From Desemzia sp045528445 (GTDB lineage Bacteria; Bacillota; Bacilli; Lactobacillales; Carnobacteriaceae), in assembly GCF_045528445.1 (NCBI RefSeq), contig NZ_JBGQQU010000002.1, positions 1 to 64,000 on the forward strand: 64,000 bases of DNA. The letters run 5' to 3'. Position numbers and translations under genes: made by a program. Under the pieces are notes generated by a model. The model did no database searches. It was not told the origin of the DNA and saw nothing but the letters and a program-made list of their open reading frames with translations. Below, one piece after another: positions 55,074-63,448 of the stretch (positions are counted from its first letter, which is position 1; each line of letters begins with the position of its first letter).

Positions 55074-56335
55074 GTTGGAATAAACAATATACATCAGAAT
55101 TGCAACAACGAATTACTGAGGTAGAGAAGAAAATCCAGCCGATGGTGGATCAAATTCACGAAAACGCCTTGATCAATCAAAAGAAAGTGCTGGACAGTTT
55201 TCGAGAAAAACGTGTCTCTGATCAGCATTTTAACCCTTCTACCGGTTATGGATACGATGATTTTGGCCGCGATACATTAGAAGAAGTGTACGCAGACGTG
55301 TTTAAAGCTGAAGCAGGGCTAGTCCGTCCGCAATTGATTTCAGGAACCCATGCGATTACTACAGCGTTATTTGGAATCATGCGTCCTGGAGATGATTTGT
55401 TGTACATCACAGGGCAGCCGTATGATACGTTATTGGAAGTTGTCGGAGTGACCGGAAATGCAGTCGGCTCTTTTAAAGAATATCAAATGGGGTATGATTC
55501 AGTAGCTCTGTTAGAAGACGGCAGTGTAGACTTTGAAATGGTCAAAGAAAAAATGACGGCTAAAACGAAAGTTGTAGCGATTCAACGGTCTCGCGGCTAT
55601 GCTAGCCGTCCTTCCTTTACGATTGAGAAAATTGAAGAAATGATCCAATTTGTCAGAAGCGTCAATCCTGAAGTCATTATTTTTGTGGATAATTGTTATG
55701 GAGAATTTGTGGAAGAAAGAGAGCCGATAGAAGTTGGCGCTGATTTGATGGCAGGTTCATTGATCAAAAACCCGGGTGGAGGGTTAGCTAAAATCGGCGG
55801 GTACATCGTTGGTCGCTTGGATCTAGTAGAAGCATGTGGTTACCGTTTGACTTCTCCAGGTATCGGTCGTGAAGCTGGGGCTTCTCTGTACAGCTTACCG
55901 GAAATGTATCAAGGTTTCTTTATGGCTCCTCACACTGTGGGAGAAGCTTTAAAAGGTGCTGTTTATACAGCTGCTTTATTGGAAACTTGCGGAGTCTCTT
56001 CTATACCAAGATGGGATGAAAAACGCACCGACTTGATCCAAATGATTTCATTGAATGATGAAAAGAAGATGGTTCAATTTGCGCAAACGATCCAAAAATA
56101 TTCTCCAATCAATGCACATGTAACCCCAATTGGAGCCTATATGCCGGGATATGAAGATGATGTGATTATGGCAGCTGGAACATTCGTTCAAGGGTCAAGT
56201 ATTGAACTGACAGCTGATGGTCCGATCCGCGCACCTTATACGTTGTATGTCCAAGGTGGTTTGACATATGAACATGTCAAACTAGCTGTAACAGCTGCCG
56301 TATCAGAGTTGTATTTTGAAACAAAAACCCCTTAA
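55070..56335 (+). CDS. YnbB-like PLP-dependent protein (methionine gamma-lyase/aluminium resistance family)
   Basis: 421 residues. Family start FNPSTGYGYDDFGRDTLEEVYADVF, RPQLISGTHAITTALFG, VDNCYGEFVEEREP and the PLP-lysine loop GSLIKNPGGGLAKIGGYI. ATG 55070 overlaps the hflX stop (ATGA) with GGAGA upstream; the frame from 55046 is rejected. Same position as ynbB in Bacillus, before glnR. Biochemical function of this group is not firmly known. Confidence 0.9.
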   Translation: MSWNKQYTSELQQRITEVEKKIQPMVDQIHENALINQKKVLDSFREKRVSDQHFNPSTGYGYDDFGRDTLEEVYADVFKAEAGLVRPQLISGTHAITTALFGIMRPGDDLLYITGQPYDTLLEVVGVTGNAVGSFKEYQMGYDSVALLEDGSVDFEMVKEKMTAKTKVVAIQRSRGYASRPSFTIEKIEEMIQFVRSVNPEVIIFVDNCYGEFVEEREPIEVGADLMAGSLIKNPGGGLAKIGGYIVGRLDLVEACGYRLTSPGIGREAGASLYSLPEMYQGFFMAPHTVGEALKGAVYTAALLETCGVSSIPRWDEKRTDLIQMISLNDEKKMVQFAQTIQKYSPINAHVTPIGAYMPGYEDDVIMAAGTFVQGSSIELTADGPIRAPYTLYVQGGLTYEHVKLAVTAAVSELYFETKTP

Positions 56336-56342
56336 TTTAGTG

Positions 56343-56380
56343 AGCCTGATCATAGCAGATAGTTTATGGTCAGGCTTTTT
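56343..56380 (+). terminator. Rho-independent terminator after the ynbB-like gene
   Basis: AGCCTGATCAT ... ATGGTCAGGCTTTTT stem-loop. It ends the miaA-hflX-ynbB run. Confidence 0.85.
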
Positions 56381-56504
56381 GCTGTGTTCCTTAGGGGTTA
56401 TTCCATGACAAGTCCAGTGATTTTGTGTTACGTTTAGTAAGGAGAAATTGTGGGAGACACAATTTAAGGACTAAAAAAATTAAGAGGAGTTTAGTTACAA
56501 AACA

Positions 56505-57836
56505 ATGAAAAATCATACAAAGCAAGAAATCAAGGAAATTGCACAGTCAGAAAATGTACGATTCTTACGTTTGATGTTTACGGATATAGATGGGGTCATA
56601 AAAAATGTAGAAGTTCCCATCAGTCAACTCGATAAGGTACTAGACAATAAAATGATGTTTGATGGTTCCTCAATCGATGGCTTCGTAGCAGTTGAAGAGA
56701 GTGACATGCAATTACGACCAGATTTATCGACTTGGCTCATTTTCCCGTGGGATACAGAATACGGAAAAATCGCACGGTTGATTTGTGATGTATACAATCC
56801 AGATGGGACCCCATTTGCCGGAGATCCTCGTTCAAATTTAAAACGAGTTTTAGAAGAAATGGAAAGTGAGGGCTTTACAGAATTTAATTTAGGGCCAGAG
56901 CCGGAGTTTTTCTTGTTTAAATTAGACGAAAACGGAGAACCGTCGCAGCGATTAAACGACCATGGTGGGTATTTTGATTTAGCGCCTACTGATTTAGGTG
57001 AAAACTGTCGTCGGGATATTGTGTTGCAACTAGAGGAATTAGGCTTTGAAATTGAAGCCAGCCACCATGAAGCTGCTCCTGGGCAACATGAGATCGATTG
57101 GAAATATGCAGATGCCGTAGAAGCTTGTGACAACATTCAAACTTTTAAACTAGTGGTAAAAACAATTGCCCGCAAACATGGATTGCATGCTTCGTTTATG
57201 CCGAAACCGATCAATGGGGTTCATGGATCAGGTATGCATTTCAACATGTCTTTATTCAATGAAGAAGGAAATGCTTTTTATGACGAAGAAGATGTTATGG
57301 GATTAAGCAAAACAGCTCACGAATTCATAGCCGGTCTGTTGAAACACGCTAAATCTTATACAGCGATTTGCAACCCAACAGTCAATTCATACAAACGTTT
57401 AACACCAGGGTTTGAAGCGCCTGTGCATATTGCATGGAGTGCCAGCAACCGTTCGCCGCTAGTGCGCGTGCCAACTTCTAGAGGGATGTCTACTCGTGTT
57501 GAATTACGCAGTGTAGATCCAAGCGCAAATCCGTATCTTGCTTTAGCGGTATTGTTAAAAGCTGGATTAAGCGGGATTCAAGAAAGTAAAGTTGTAGCAG
57601 ATCCGGTTGAAAAGAACATTTATCAAATGACATCTTCAGAACTGGGGGAACAAGACATTGAGCGTTTGCCAGCGACATTATATGAAGCGGTCAATTACTT
57701 GAGAAAAGATGACCTCATGAAAGAAGCTATGGGCGATCATATGTATAACAACTTCATTACCATTCGCACACAAGAATGGGTAGAATACAATGAACAAGTA
57801 TCTCCATGGGAACAACAAAAATACTTTAAAAAATAA
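56505..57836 (+). CDS. glnA: Glutamine synthetase type I, paralogue 1 (Arg62 replaced by Ala)
   Basis: 443 residues. Makes glutamine from glutamate, ammonia and ATP. All catalytic motifs are present: MFDGSSIDGF, NLGPEPEFFLFKL, APGQHEIDWKYADA, NPTVNSYKRL and NRSPLVRVP. At the position of Bacillus GS Arg62 it has Ala (GFVAVEESDM); its neighbour glnA2 has GFVRIEESDM. Arg62 contacts feedback inhibitors, so this copy may be insensitive (inference). GAGGAG is 15 bases before ATG, a weak fit, hinting at low translation. It has a separate terminator upstream, so it is transcribed on its own. Confidence 0.93.
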   Translation: MKNHTKQEIKEIAQSENVRFLRLMFTDIDGVIKNVEVPISQLDKVLDNKMMFDGSSIDGFVAVEESDMQLRPDLSTWLIFPWDTEYGKIARLICDVYNPDGTPFAGDPRSNLKRVLEEMESEGFTEFNLGPEPEFFLFKLDENGEPSQRLNDHGGYFDLAPTDLGENCRRDIVLQLEELGFEIEASHHEAAPGQHEIDWKYADAVEACDNIQTFKLVVKTIARKHGLHASFMPKPINGVHGSGMHFNMSLFNEEGNAFYDEEDVMGLSKTAHEFIAGLLKHAKSYTAICNPTVNSYKRLTPGFEAPVHIAWSASNRSPLVRVPTSRGMSTRVELRSVDPSANPYLALAVLLKAGLSGIQESKVVADPVEKNIYQMTSSELGEQDIERLPATLYEAVNYLRKDDLMKEAMGDHMYNNFITIRTQEWVEYNEQVSPWEQQKYFKK

Positions 57837-57873
57837 ATTACGATGTATAAAAGATGATTTTTTATCTTCTGGC

Positions 57874-58017
57874 GTTGGTAAAGAAATTTCCTCCGACCTA
57901 TGGAACTGCTTATGGAAAACCTTATAGACCGGAGGATATTTCTAAGGATGAGTTTCTAAAAGGTTTAGCCTTAAAAAGGAAACTATTTTTATTTACTAAC
58001 GTCAAATATTGCAGAAT
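57874..58017. repeat. Intergenic repeat blocks shared with two other loci
   Basis: GTTGGTAAAGAAATTTCCTC at 57874 matches copy B near 38592. TTACTAACGTCAAATATTGC at 57993 matches 19238-19262 (21 of 24 identical over the longer block). Non-coding. Confidence 0.5.
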
Positions 58018-58019
58018 CT

Positions 58020-58060
58020 AAAAGACTGGGACCGCGAAAGTGTCTCGGTCTTTTTTTGTC
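58020..58060 (+). terminator. Terminator after glnA1
   Basis: AAGACTGGGAC-CGCGAAA-GTGTCTCGGTCTTTTTTT; stem with two imperfect pairs and seven T. About 180 bases after the glnA1 stop. The rest of 57837-58433 shows only repeat blocks and the glnR promoter region. Confidence 0.75.
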
Positions 58061-58344
58061 TGATTTAAACTTAAGCCGGTCAAAATAGATTCTCAAAGTC
58101 TGATGATGATTAATTGTATGAGTCAAGAGAGCAGTTTCAACAGTTAAAGGTAGTAATTTTTTTATGAGGCTTTATATTGAACATAACTTTTCAGTCTCAT
58201 AGAACCAGTCAGGCGAATAGTAGTCTTTATTGCAGCGAGAAAGTGGATCTGTTTTCACCCCTTTATAAAAAGTGGTATACCTGAAAATTTGTTTTGATAT
58301 TCGGAATGAAGAACCCTTTTAAAATGTTTAAGTTCGTAAATCTA

Positions 58345-58361
58345 TGTTAGAAAACCTAACA
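58345..58361 (+). promoter_or_regulatory. GlnR operator
   Basis: TGTTAGAAAACCTAACA fits the GlnR/TnrA consensus TGTNAN7TNACA at every fixed position. It lies 16 bases upstream of the -35 box. A weaker second site with wrong spacing, TGTAA ... TGACA (58365-58383), overlaps the -35. GlnR probably represses its own operon when nitrogen is plentiful. Confidence 0.85.
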
Positions 58362-58377
58362 TTTTGTAAAAAATAGA

Positions 58378-58406
58378 TTGACATGCACGATATGAACTGG
58401 TAATCT
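58378..58406 (+). promoter_or_regulatory. Promoter of glnR-glnA2
   Basis: TTGACA (58378-58383), 17-base spacer, TAATCT (58401-58406), 28 bases before the glnR ATG. Confidence 0.8.
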
Positions 58407-58433
58407 GTAAAAGTAATTGAGAGGAGGACAAAA

Positions 58434-58826
58434 ATGAGAGAAAAAGAATTGCGAAGATCTATGTCTGTATTTCCAATTGGTACAGTTATGAAACTGACGG
58501 ATTTAACGGCACGACAGATTCGTTATTATGAAGAACAAGAGTTGATTTATCCTGAACGGAATGAAGGCAATCGAAGAATGTATTCTCTGAATGATATTGA
58601 TGTGCTCCTTGAGATTAAAGATTATTTAGCTGATGGAATCAACATGGCAGGTATTAAAAGGATTTATGAATTGAAAGAGCTCGAAAATAATGAAAAAACC
58701 AAATCATATGAAAAGAATTTAACAGATGATGATGTTAGAAGAATTTTGTATTCTGAGTTTTTATCTATTAGTGGAATGTCTCCCAAAGATAAAAATAAAC
58801 TGAATCAACAACGTTTTAAACATTAA
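58434..58826 (+). CDS. glnR: MerR-family nitrogen regulator GlnR
   Basis: 130 residues. Winged-helix start SVFPIGTVMKLTDLTARQIRYYEEQELIYPERNEGNRRMYSLNDIDVL is the GlnR/TnrA DNA-binding domain. A short C-terminal tail follows for response to feedback-inhibited GS. Represses nitrogen genes under glutamine excess. GAGAGGAGG site. Followed 45 bases later by glnA2, the standard glnRA operon. Confidence 0.96.
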   Translation: MREKELRRSMSVFPIGTVMKLTDLTARQIRYYEEQELIYPERNEGNRRMYSLNDIDVLLEIKDYLADGINMAGIKRIYELKELENNEKTKSYEKNLTDDDVRRILYSEFLSISGMSPKDKNKLNQQRFKH

Positions 58827-58871
58827 TAGCTTTACATAAAAAAGTCTGATTTATAAAGGAGAGAAACAGTA

Positions 58872-60212
58872 ATGGCAAAATTTACCAAAGAATTTATTGA
58901 ACAAGCTGCAAAAGATGAGGATGTACGATTCCTCCGATTAATGTTTACCGATATTTTAGGAACCATAAAGAACGTTGAAGTGCCCATTAGTCAATTGGAG
59001 AAAGTGTTAGACAATAAAATGATGTTTGATGGTTCTTCTATCGAAGGTTTTGTGCGGATCGAAGAAAGTGATATGTACTTACACCCAGATACGGATACTT
59101 GGCTGATTTTCCCTTGGGAGGTCGGGAAAGGCAAAGGAAAAGTGGCACGTTTGATTTGTGATATTTATAATCCGGACGGCACTCCATTTTTAGGGGACCC
59201 GCGTGCGAATTTAAAACGTGTGTTGATGGAAATGGAAGAACTAGGGTTTACTGAATTTAACTTAGGACCGGAACCGGAGTTCTTCTTGTTCAAATTAGAT
59301 GATAAAAATGAACCAACTTTGGAATTGAATGATCATGGTGGTTACTTTGACTTAGCTCCTGTTGATCTAGGAGAAAACTGCCGTCGCGATATCGTATTGC
59401 AATTAGAAGAACTAGGTTTTGAAATTGAAGCTAGTCATCATGAAGTAGCTCCTGGACAACATGAGATTGATTGGAAATACGCCAACGCACTAGAAGCGTG
59501 CGACAATATTCAAACCTTTAAATTAGTGGTCAAAACAGTTGCGCGTCAACATGGTTTGCACGCAACATTTATGCCGAAACCTTTATTTGGTGTCAATGGA
59601 TCAGGTATGCACTTTAATTTATCTCTCTTTACTAAAGAAGGCAATGCATTTTATGATAGCAAAGGAGATATGGAGTTAAGCGATACAGCTCGTGGATTTA
59701 TTGCGGGGACTTTAGCTCACGCACATGCGTTTACAGCGATCTGCAACCCAACAGTCAACTCGTACAAACGTCTAGTTCCCGGTTATGAAGCTCCAGTGTA
59801 TATTGCATGGAGTGGTCGTAATCGTTCACCATTGATCCGTATACCAGGATCGCGCGGCATGTCTACACGTATTGAAGTACGCAGTGTAGATCCGAGCGCA
59901 AACCCCTACTTAGCGATGGCTGCTTTGCTGAAAGCTGGACTTGACGGGATTAAAAATAACTTAGAATTGCCGGCACCTATCGACCGCAATATTTATGCAA
60001 TGGATGAAGAAGACCGCCAAGCTAATGGAATCTATGACTTGCCTTCAACTTTATTGGACGCTGTTAAAGCATTGTCAAAAGATGAAATCATCAAAGATGG
60101 CTTAGGAGAACATATCTACAATAACTTTGTAGAAGCGAAAAAAGTAGAATGGGATGCTTTCCGTATCCAAGTTTCACAATGGGAAAGAGAACAATACTTG
60201 AAATTGTATTAA
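58872..60212 (+). CDS. glnA: Glutamine synthetase type I, paralogue 2 (canonical, feedback-regulated)
   Basis: 446 residues, GSI-alpha type. Motifs MFDGSSIEGFVRIEESDMYL with Arg62 kept, NLGPEPEFFLF, APGQHEIDWKYANA, NPTVNSYKRLVPGYEAP (the Glu304 loop) and NRSPLIRIPGSRG. No adenylylation site loop, as in other Firmicutes. AAAGGAG nine bases upstream. It is the partner of GlnR. It carries a few extra residues (VGKGKGK) near position 89 relative to paralogue 1. Confidence 0.96.
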   Translation: MAKFTKEFIEQAAKDEDVRFLRLMFTDILGTIKNVEVPISQLEKVLDNKMMFDGSSIEGFVRIEESDMYLHPDTDTWLIFPWEVGKGKGKVARLICDIYNPDGTPFLGDPRANLKRVLMEMEELGFTEFNLGPEPEFFLFKLDDKNEPTLELNDHGGYFDLAPVDLGENCRRDIVLQLEELGFEIEASHHEVAPGQHEIDWKYANALEACDNIQTFKLVVKTVARQHGLHATFMPKPLFGVNGSGMHFNLSLFTKEGNAFYDSKGDMELSDTARGFIAGTLAHAHAFTAICNPTVNSYKRLVPGYEAPVYIAWSGRNRSPLIRIPGSRGMSTRIEVRSVDPSANPYLAMAALLKAGLDGIKNNLELPAPIDRNIYAMDEEDRQANGIYDLPSTLLDAVKALSKDEIIKDGLGEHIYNNFVEAKKVEWDAFRIQVSQWEREQYLKLY

Positions 60213-60227
60213 GCTTTTGTTTAATCA

Positions 60228-60274
60228 AAAAGGCACAATTGATCGTTTACAGCGATCAGTTGTGCCTTTTTATT
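60228..60274. terminator. Bidirectional terminator after glnA2
   Basis: AAAAAGGCACAATTGATCG ... CGATCAGTTGTGCCTTTTT hairpin. Confidence 0.92.
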
Positions 60275-60282
60275 GTGAACAA

Positions 60283-60666
60283 TTAAGCGCCTAAAACAGC
60301 TAAAGCTAAGGCTTGTTGAATGGCTTCAATATGTTTATCTTTTGTAAATTGCAAGTTTACAGCTGGTTCTGCACCACTTGAAATATAGATTTTTAATTCG
60401 GCATCTAAATCGAAATGCCCTGAAGTTTCAACGGTGAACCGGCTGATCGATTTATAAGGTAATGATTGGAAAGTCGTTTTTTTCCCTGTCATTCCTTGCT
60501 TATCTATAACAATCAATCGTTTATTCGTGAAAACAATCGTATCCCGCACTAATTTGAAAGCTAAATCGATTTCTTCTGAGTCTAAAACAACACTGCCTAA
60601 CTTTTTACGTGCCTCTTCTGCGCTGATATTGCTTGCATTTCCCATCATTCCGCCAAGTAATCCCAT
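60283..60666 (-). CDS. Bacterial PH-domain protein (bPH_1 type)
   Basis: 127 residues. After a Gly/Met-rich start (MGLLGGMMGNAS) the protein matches PF08000-like PH domains: DLAFKLVRDTIVFTNKRLIVIDKQGMTGKKTTFQSLPYKSISRFTVETSG. Small cytosolic protein of unknown function. AAAGGAGTG upstream. Confidence 0.87.
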   Translation of the reverse strand: MGLLGGMMGNASNISAEEARKKLGSVVLDSEEIDLAFKLVRDTIVFTNKRLIVIDKQGMTGKKTTFQSLPYKSISRFTVETSGHFDLDAELKIYISSGAEPAVNLQFTKDKHIEAIQQALALAVLGA

Positions 60667-60867
60667 GTATATACACTCCTTTAGTTAATAAATACTCATT
60701 TCAACCAGTATATCAAAAGAGTAGAAAGAAGTGAAAGCAGAGACGCTATTTATAGAAAGAAAGAAGTTTTTTGAAGACTTATTGAAGGGGAAGCTAAAGT
60801 ATAGTAAACTTACTTAAATAAAGGGTTTTTAAGTTTCCGCTCAAGTTCTACAAAAGGAGTTGATAAA

Positions 60868-61851
60868 ATGCAAGAATACGAAGAGTATTCAAAAGAAGAA
60901 TTGGTAACCAAAATAGTGTCTTTAACGCGATTAAATAAAGAATTGTTGCAGACATTTCAAAAATCAGAGCGTTTAGAATTTGGCTGGACTGGAAACTTGG
61001 GACAATGGTTCTGGGATTTTACAGTGAATGAAGTGACGTTCAATCCATTGAAAGCAGAAGCGATTGGGTATGGAAAAGAAGATTTACCGGAGAAAGTGAC
61101 CTTTCAGTTTTTTACAGACAAACTGCATCCAGAAGACAAAGAAGAAGTCATGCAAAAGATGAGAGACCATCTTGCGGGGAAAATTCCTGTGTGGGAAGTG
61201 AAGTATCGTATCCAAGCTAAAGATGGTTCATGGAAAGTATATCAAGACCGTGGGAAAGTGACGGAACGAAATGAAAAAGGCGAGCCCCTTTTCCTCTCTG
61301 GAATTGTATTTGATGTGACTGAAGAAGAAGTAGACAGAGAACAATTAGAATCGAAAAATAAACATCTATCCGATCGTTTAAAAACCGATTCATTAACGTC
61401 TTTGTATTCACGATCAGCTATCACAGTTGAGTTGGCCAAATGCGCCAGCAAAGCCAAAGCGAAAAATGAACCGCTGTCGATTGTTTTCTTAAAAATAGAT
61501 CATTATGCCAGATTTGAAGAGGATTTCGGTATTATGTTGAGTGAAGAAGTGCTGAAGACAGTAGGTAAAATCATTCAGACAGTTATACAAGACAAACATA
61601 TTGCTGGAAGATACCGAGAATCCGTCTTTCTCATATTGCTGGAAAACACCACTAAAAAAGAAACTCATGACACCGCAGAGACGATCCGTCAAGCTGTTTT
61701 TGAAACATTGTTTGATGTGCCGAGAAATGTGAGTGTCAGTGCAGGTATCTCTACATATAATCCCATTGAAACTATTAGCGAACTGATTCAAAGAGCCTCT
61801 AAAAAAATGGTGGCTGCTGATAATAACGGGGGAAATCAAGTCGTGGGATAA
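60868..61851 (+). CDS. PAS domain protein with degenerate GGDEF domain
   Basis: 327 residues. Short N-terminal helix, a PAS/PAC region (about 35-155: GQWFWDFTVNEVTFNP ... RIQAKDGSWKVYQDRGKV), then a GGDEF fold (about 172-325: DSLTSLYSRSAITVEL ... SVSAGISTY). The signature GG[DE]EF is replaced by GRYRES, so diguanylate cyclase activity is unlikely. AAAGGAG before ATG. May be a sensor or a nucleotide-binding relic. Confidence 0.85.
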   Translation: MQEYEEYSKEELVTKIVSLTRLNKELLQTFQKSERLEFGWTGNLGQWFWDFTVNEVTFNPLKAEAIGYGKEDLPEKVTFQFFTDKLHPEDKEEVMQKMRDHLAGKIPVWEVKYRIQAKDGSWKVYQDRGKVTERNEKGEPLFLSGIVFDVTEEEVDREQLESKNKHLSDRLKTDSLTSLYSRSAITVELAKCASKAKAKNEPLSIVFLKIDHYARFEEDFGIMLSEEVLKTVGKIIQTVIQDKHIAGRYRESVFLILLENTTKKETHDTAETIRQAVFETLFDVPRNVSVSAGISTYNPIETISELIQRASKKMVAADNNGGNQVVG

Positions 61852-61881
61852 CTATTTTCTTCTATAATAATGATTCGATTA

Positions 61882-61916
61882 AAAGCATTCTTTATCGGAA
61901 AGAATGCTTTTGTCTG
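61882..61916 (+). terminator. Rho-independent terminator
   Basis: AAGCATTCTTT-ATCGG-AAAGAATGCTTTTGTCTG hairpin after the PAS/GGDEF gene. Confidence 0.8.
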
Positions 61917-61934
61917 TTGACCAGAAATAAAGAC

Positions 61935-61965
61935 AAAATAAAAAAACACTCTCCGAAGAGAGTGT
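61935..61965 (-). terminator. Terminator of tRNA-Arg (minus strand)
   Basis: ACACTCTC-CGAA-GAGAGTGT stem; on the minus strand it is followed by TTTTTTATTTTG. Confidence 0.88.
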
Positions 61966-62016
61966 CTTAGTTTTGTACTAACGATATAAATACATTTATA
62001 CATTAGATATTTTTAG

Positions 62017-62090
62017 CGTCTCAGGAGAGATTCGAACTCCCGACCGTTCGCTTAGAAGGCGAATGCTCTATCCTGCTGAGCTACTGAGAC
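62017..62090 (-). tRNA. tRNA-Arg (TCT)
   Basis: 74-nt cloverleaf on the minus strand. Acceptor GTCTCAG/CTGAGAC, discriminator G, anticodon TCT in the loop CTTCTAA and T-loop AGTTCGAATCT. Stands alone with its own terminator. CCA not encoded. Confidence 0.96.
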
Positions 62091-62359
62091 ATTTTGTTTG
62101 TCGTTGTTTAACCAGCGACAAGATTTATTATAGGCCCAAATGAATAAAAAGTCAACAGAAAACTCATAAATATGTAAAAAAAGTTATATCCTTTTTTACC
62201 ATTACTGAAAATAAAGCTAAAGCGATCAAACATCTTCGTAGGAAAGCGCAAAATGGATACTTCCCTAGGCTAAATAGTTGGAAAGGGGTTACTGATTTGA
62301 TACGATTATCTTGAAAGAGATGCAATTCCTAGAAGATAGGAATAAGAGGAGGAAAAAAT

Positions 62360-63136
62360 ATGAGCTATAAAGTAATTGATAGTTTTTTATCAGCAGAAGA
62401 AACAGTAGAAAAAATAAATGACTTGGTAGAATTGGGGTACAAAGAAAAAGACATCACGGTCATGACTAAAAAAGAAAATGAAGAACAACTAAAAGATATC
62501 ACTGATGCTAAAATAGATACAGTAGCTAAAGAAGAAGATAAAGGAATGCTAGATAAAATAAAAGAAAGTTTTAGTGATAGTGATGCAGAAAATCCTTTAG
62601 GAAAATATGAATTAGAGGAGCATTTGAGAAATCAATACAATGAAGTGGTCAAAAACAATGGCTATGTCATATTGGTTGAAGAAAGCACGAGCTTTACTAT
62701 GGGAAGAGAAAGCGAGACTGCTCAATCCTCTGAAAATACTAGTATGACTGGTGGAGAGACAGGAGATTTTAACGAAACCCCGGGTGGAATCAACCCGATT
62801 TTACCTGGAACAGGAGTCGATGCTGATTTCAGTTCAAGAAATTCCAATGATATACGTACTTCAGATAGCGGGACAACAGATGTACAAGATAAATTCACTT
62901 ACACGTCTAAGGAGAGAAATAGAAATGCAGACGAAGAAACTCAGTACGTTGAAGATCATGAGGTTACCCAAGTTAATCAAGAATTGAACAATCAACCTTT
63001 AACAGATGAGCCAACTGATCCGACTATACCAGGATTTGGAATTGACCCTAAAATTCCACCGCAAGGTATAGAACCTTTAGATTCGAACAGTCCTAATATA
63101 CAAGGAGAAGGTCCAGATGATGAGAAGAGAAGATAG
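62360..63136 (+). CDS. General stress protein, YflT (GSP17M-like) domain
   Basis: 258 residues. N-terminal YflT domain (about 1-108: VIDSFLSAEETVEKINDLVELGYKEKDITVMTK ... NNGYVILVEE). A long acidic, low-complexity C-terminus rich in D, E, N, T and P follows, including the near-repeated GINPILPGTGVDADF and TIPGFGIDPKIPPQGI. AGAGGAGGA site. A stress role is from family; the tail is unusual in length. Confidence 0.85.
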   Translation: MSYKVIDSFLSAEETVEKINDLVELGYKEKDITVMTKKENEEQLKDITDAKIDTVAKEEDKGMLDKIKESFSDSDAENPLGKYELEEHLRNQYNEVVKNNGYVILVEESTSFTMGRESETAQSSENTSMTGGETGDFNETPGGINPILPGTGVDADFSSRNSNDIRTSDSGTTDVQDKFTYTSKERNRNADEETQYVEDHEVTQVNQELNNQPLTDEPTDPTIPGFGIDPKIPPQGIEPLDSNSPNIQGEGPDDEKRR

Positions 63137-63206
63137 TAGACATCATACGAGCTGTTGAGTCTGTTAAACGAGAGGACGTTGCTTTAAAAGAAAGTTGGTG
63201 AGATCA

Positions 63207-63314
63207 ATGCTGAGAATCATCACCTATTTTGCTTTAGGGTATGTCGGAGTGTATTTTTCGTTGCTGCTGTCTTTGATTTATTTCTTGAGACCAAAGAAAA
63301 AAAAGTAACTTATA
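63207..63314 (+). CDS. 35-residue membrane peptide
   Basis: ATG 63207 behind GGTGAG. One hydrophobic helix (about residues 3-26), then PKKKSNL, a positive-inside tail. It follows the stress protein by 70 bases. Not recognised; it could be a true small membrane protein or a chance frame. Confidence 0.45.
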
Positions 63315-63346
63315 GTCATGGATTTGTTGTCAATACTTCATAAAAA

Positions 63347-63390
63347 ATAAAAGAGAATTCTTTTGAATTATTCTTAAAGAATTCTCTTTA
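63347..63390 (+). terminator. Rho-independent terminator
   Basis: AAAGAGAATTCTT ... AAGAATTCTCTTTATTT hairpin with a 14-base loop. Confidence 0.8.
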
Positions 63391-63448
63391 TTTGGTATAA
63401 TGAGCGTAGCCCACCAGAAAAATGTAGGGAAAGAGTGGAGGAGTATGT

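Noticed and set aside
56426..56442. GlnR box upstream of glnA1
   Set aside because: TGTTACGTTTAGTAAGG keeps only the left half-site; the right half TNACA is lost, so it was not listed as an operator.
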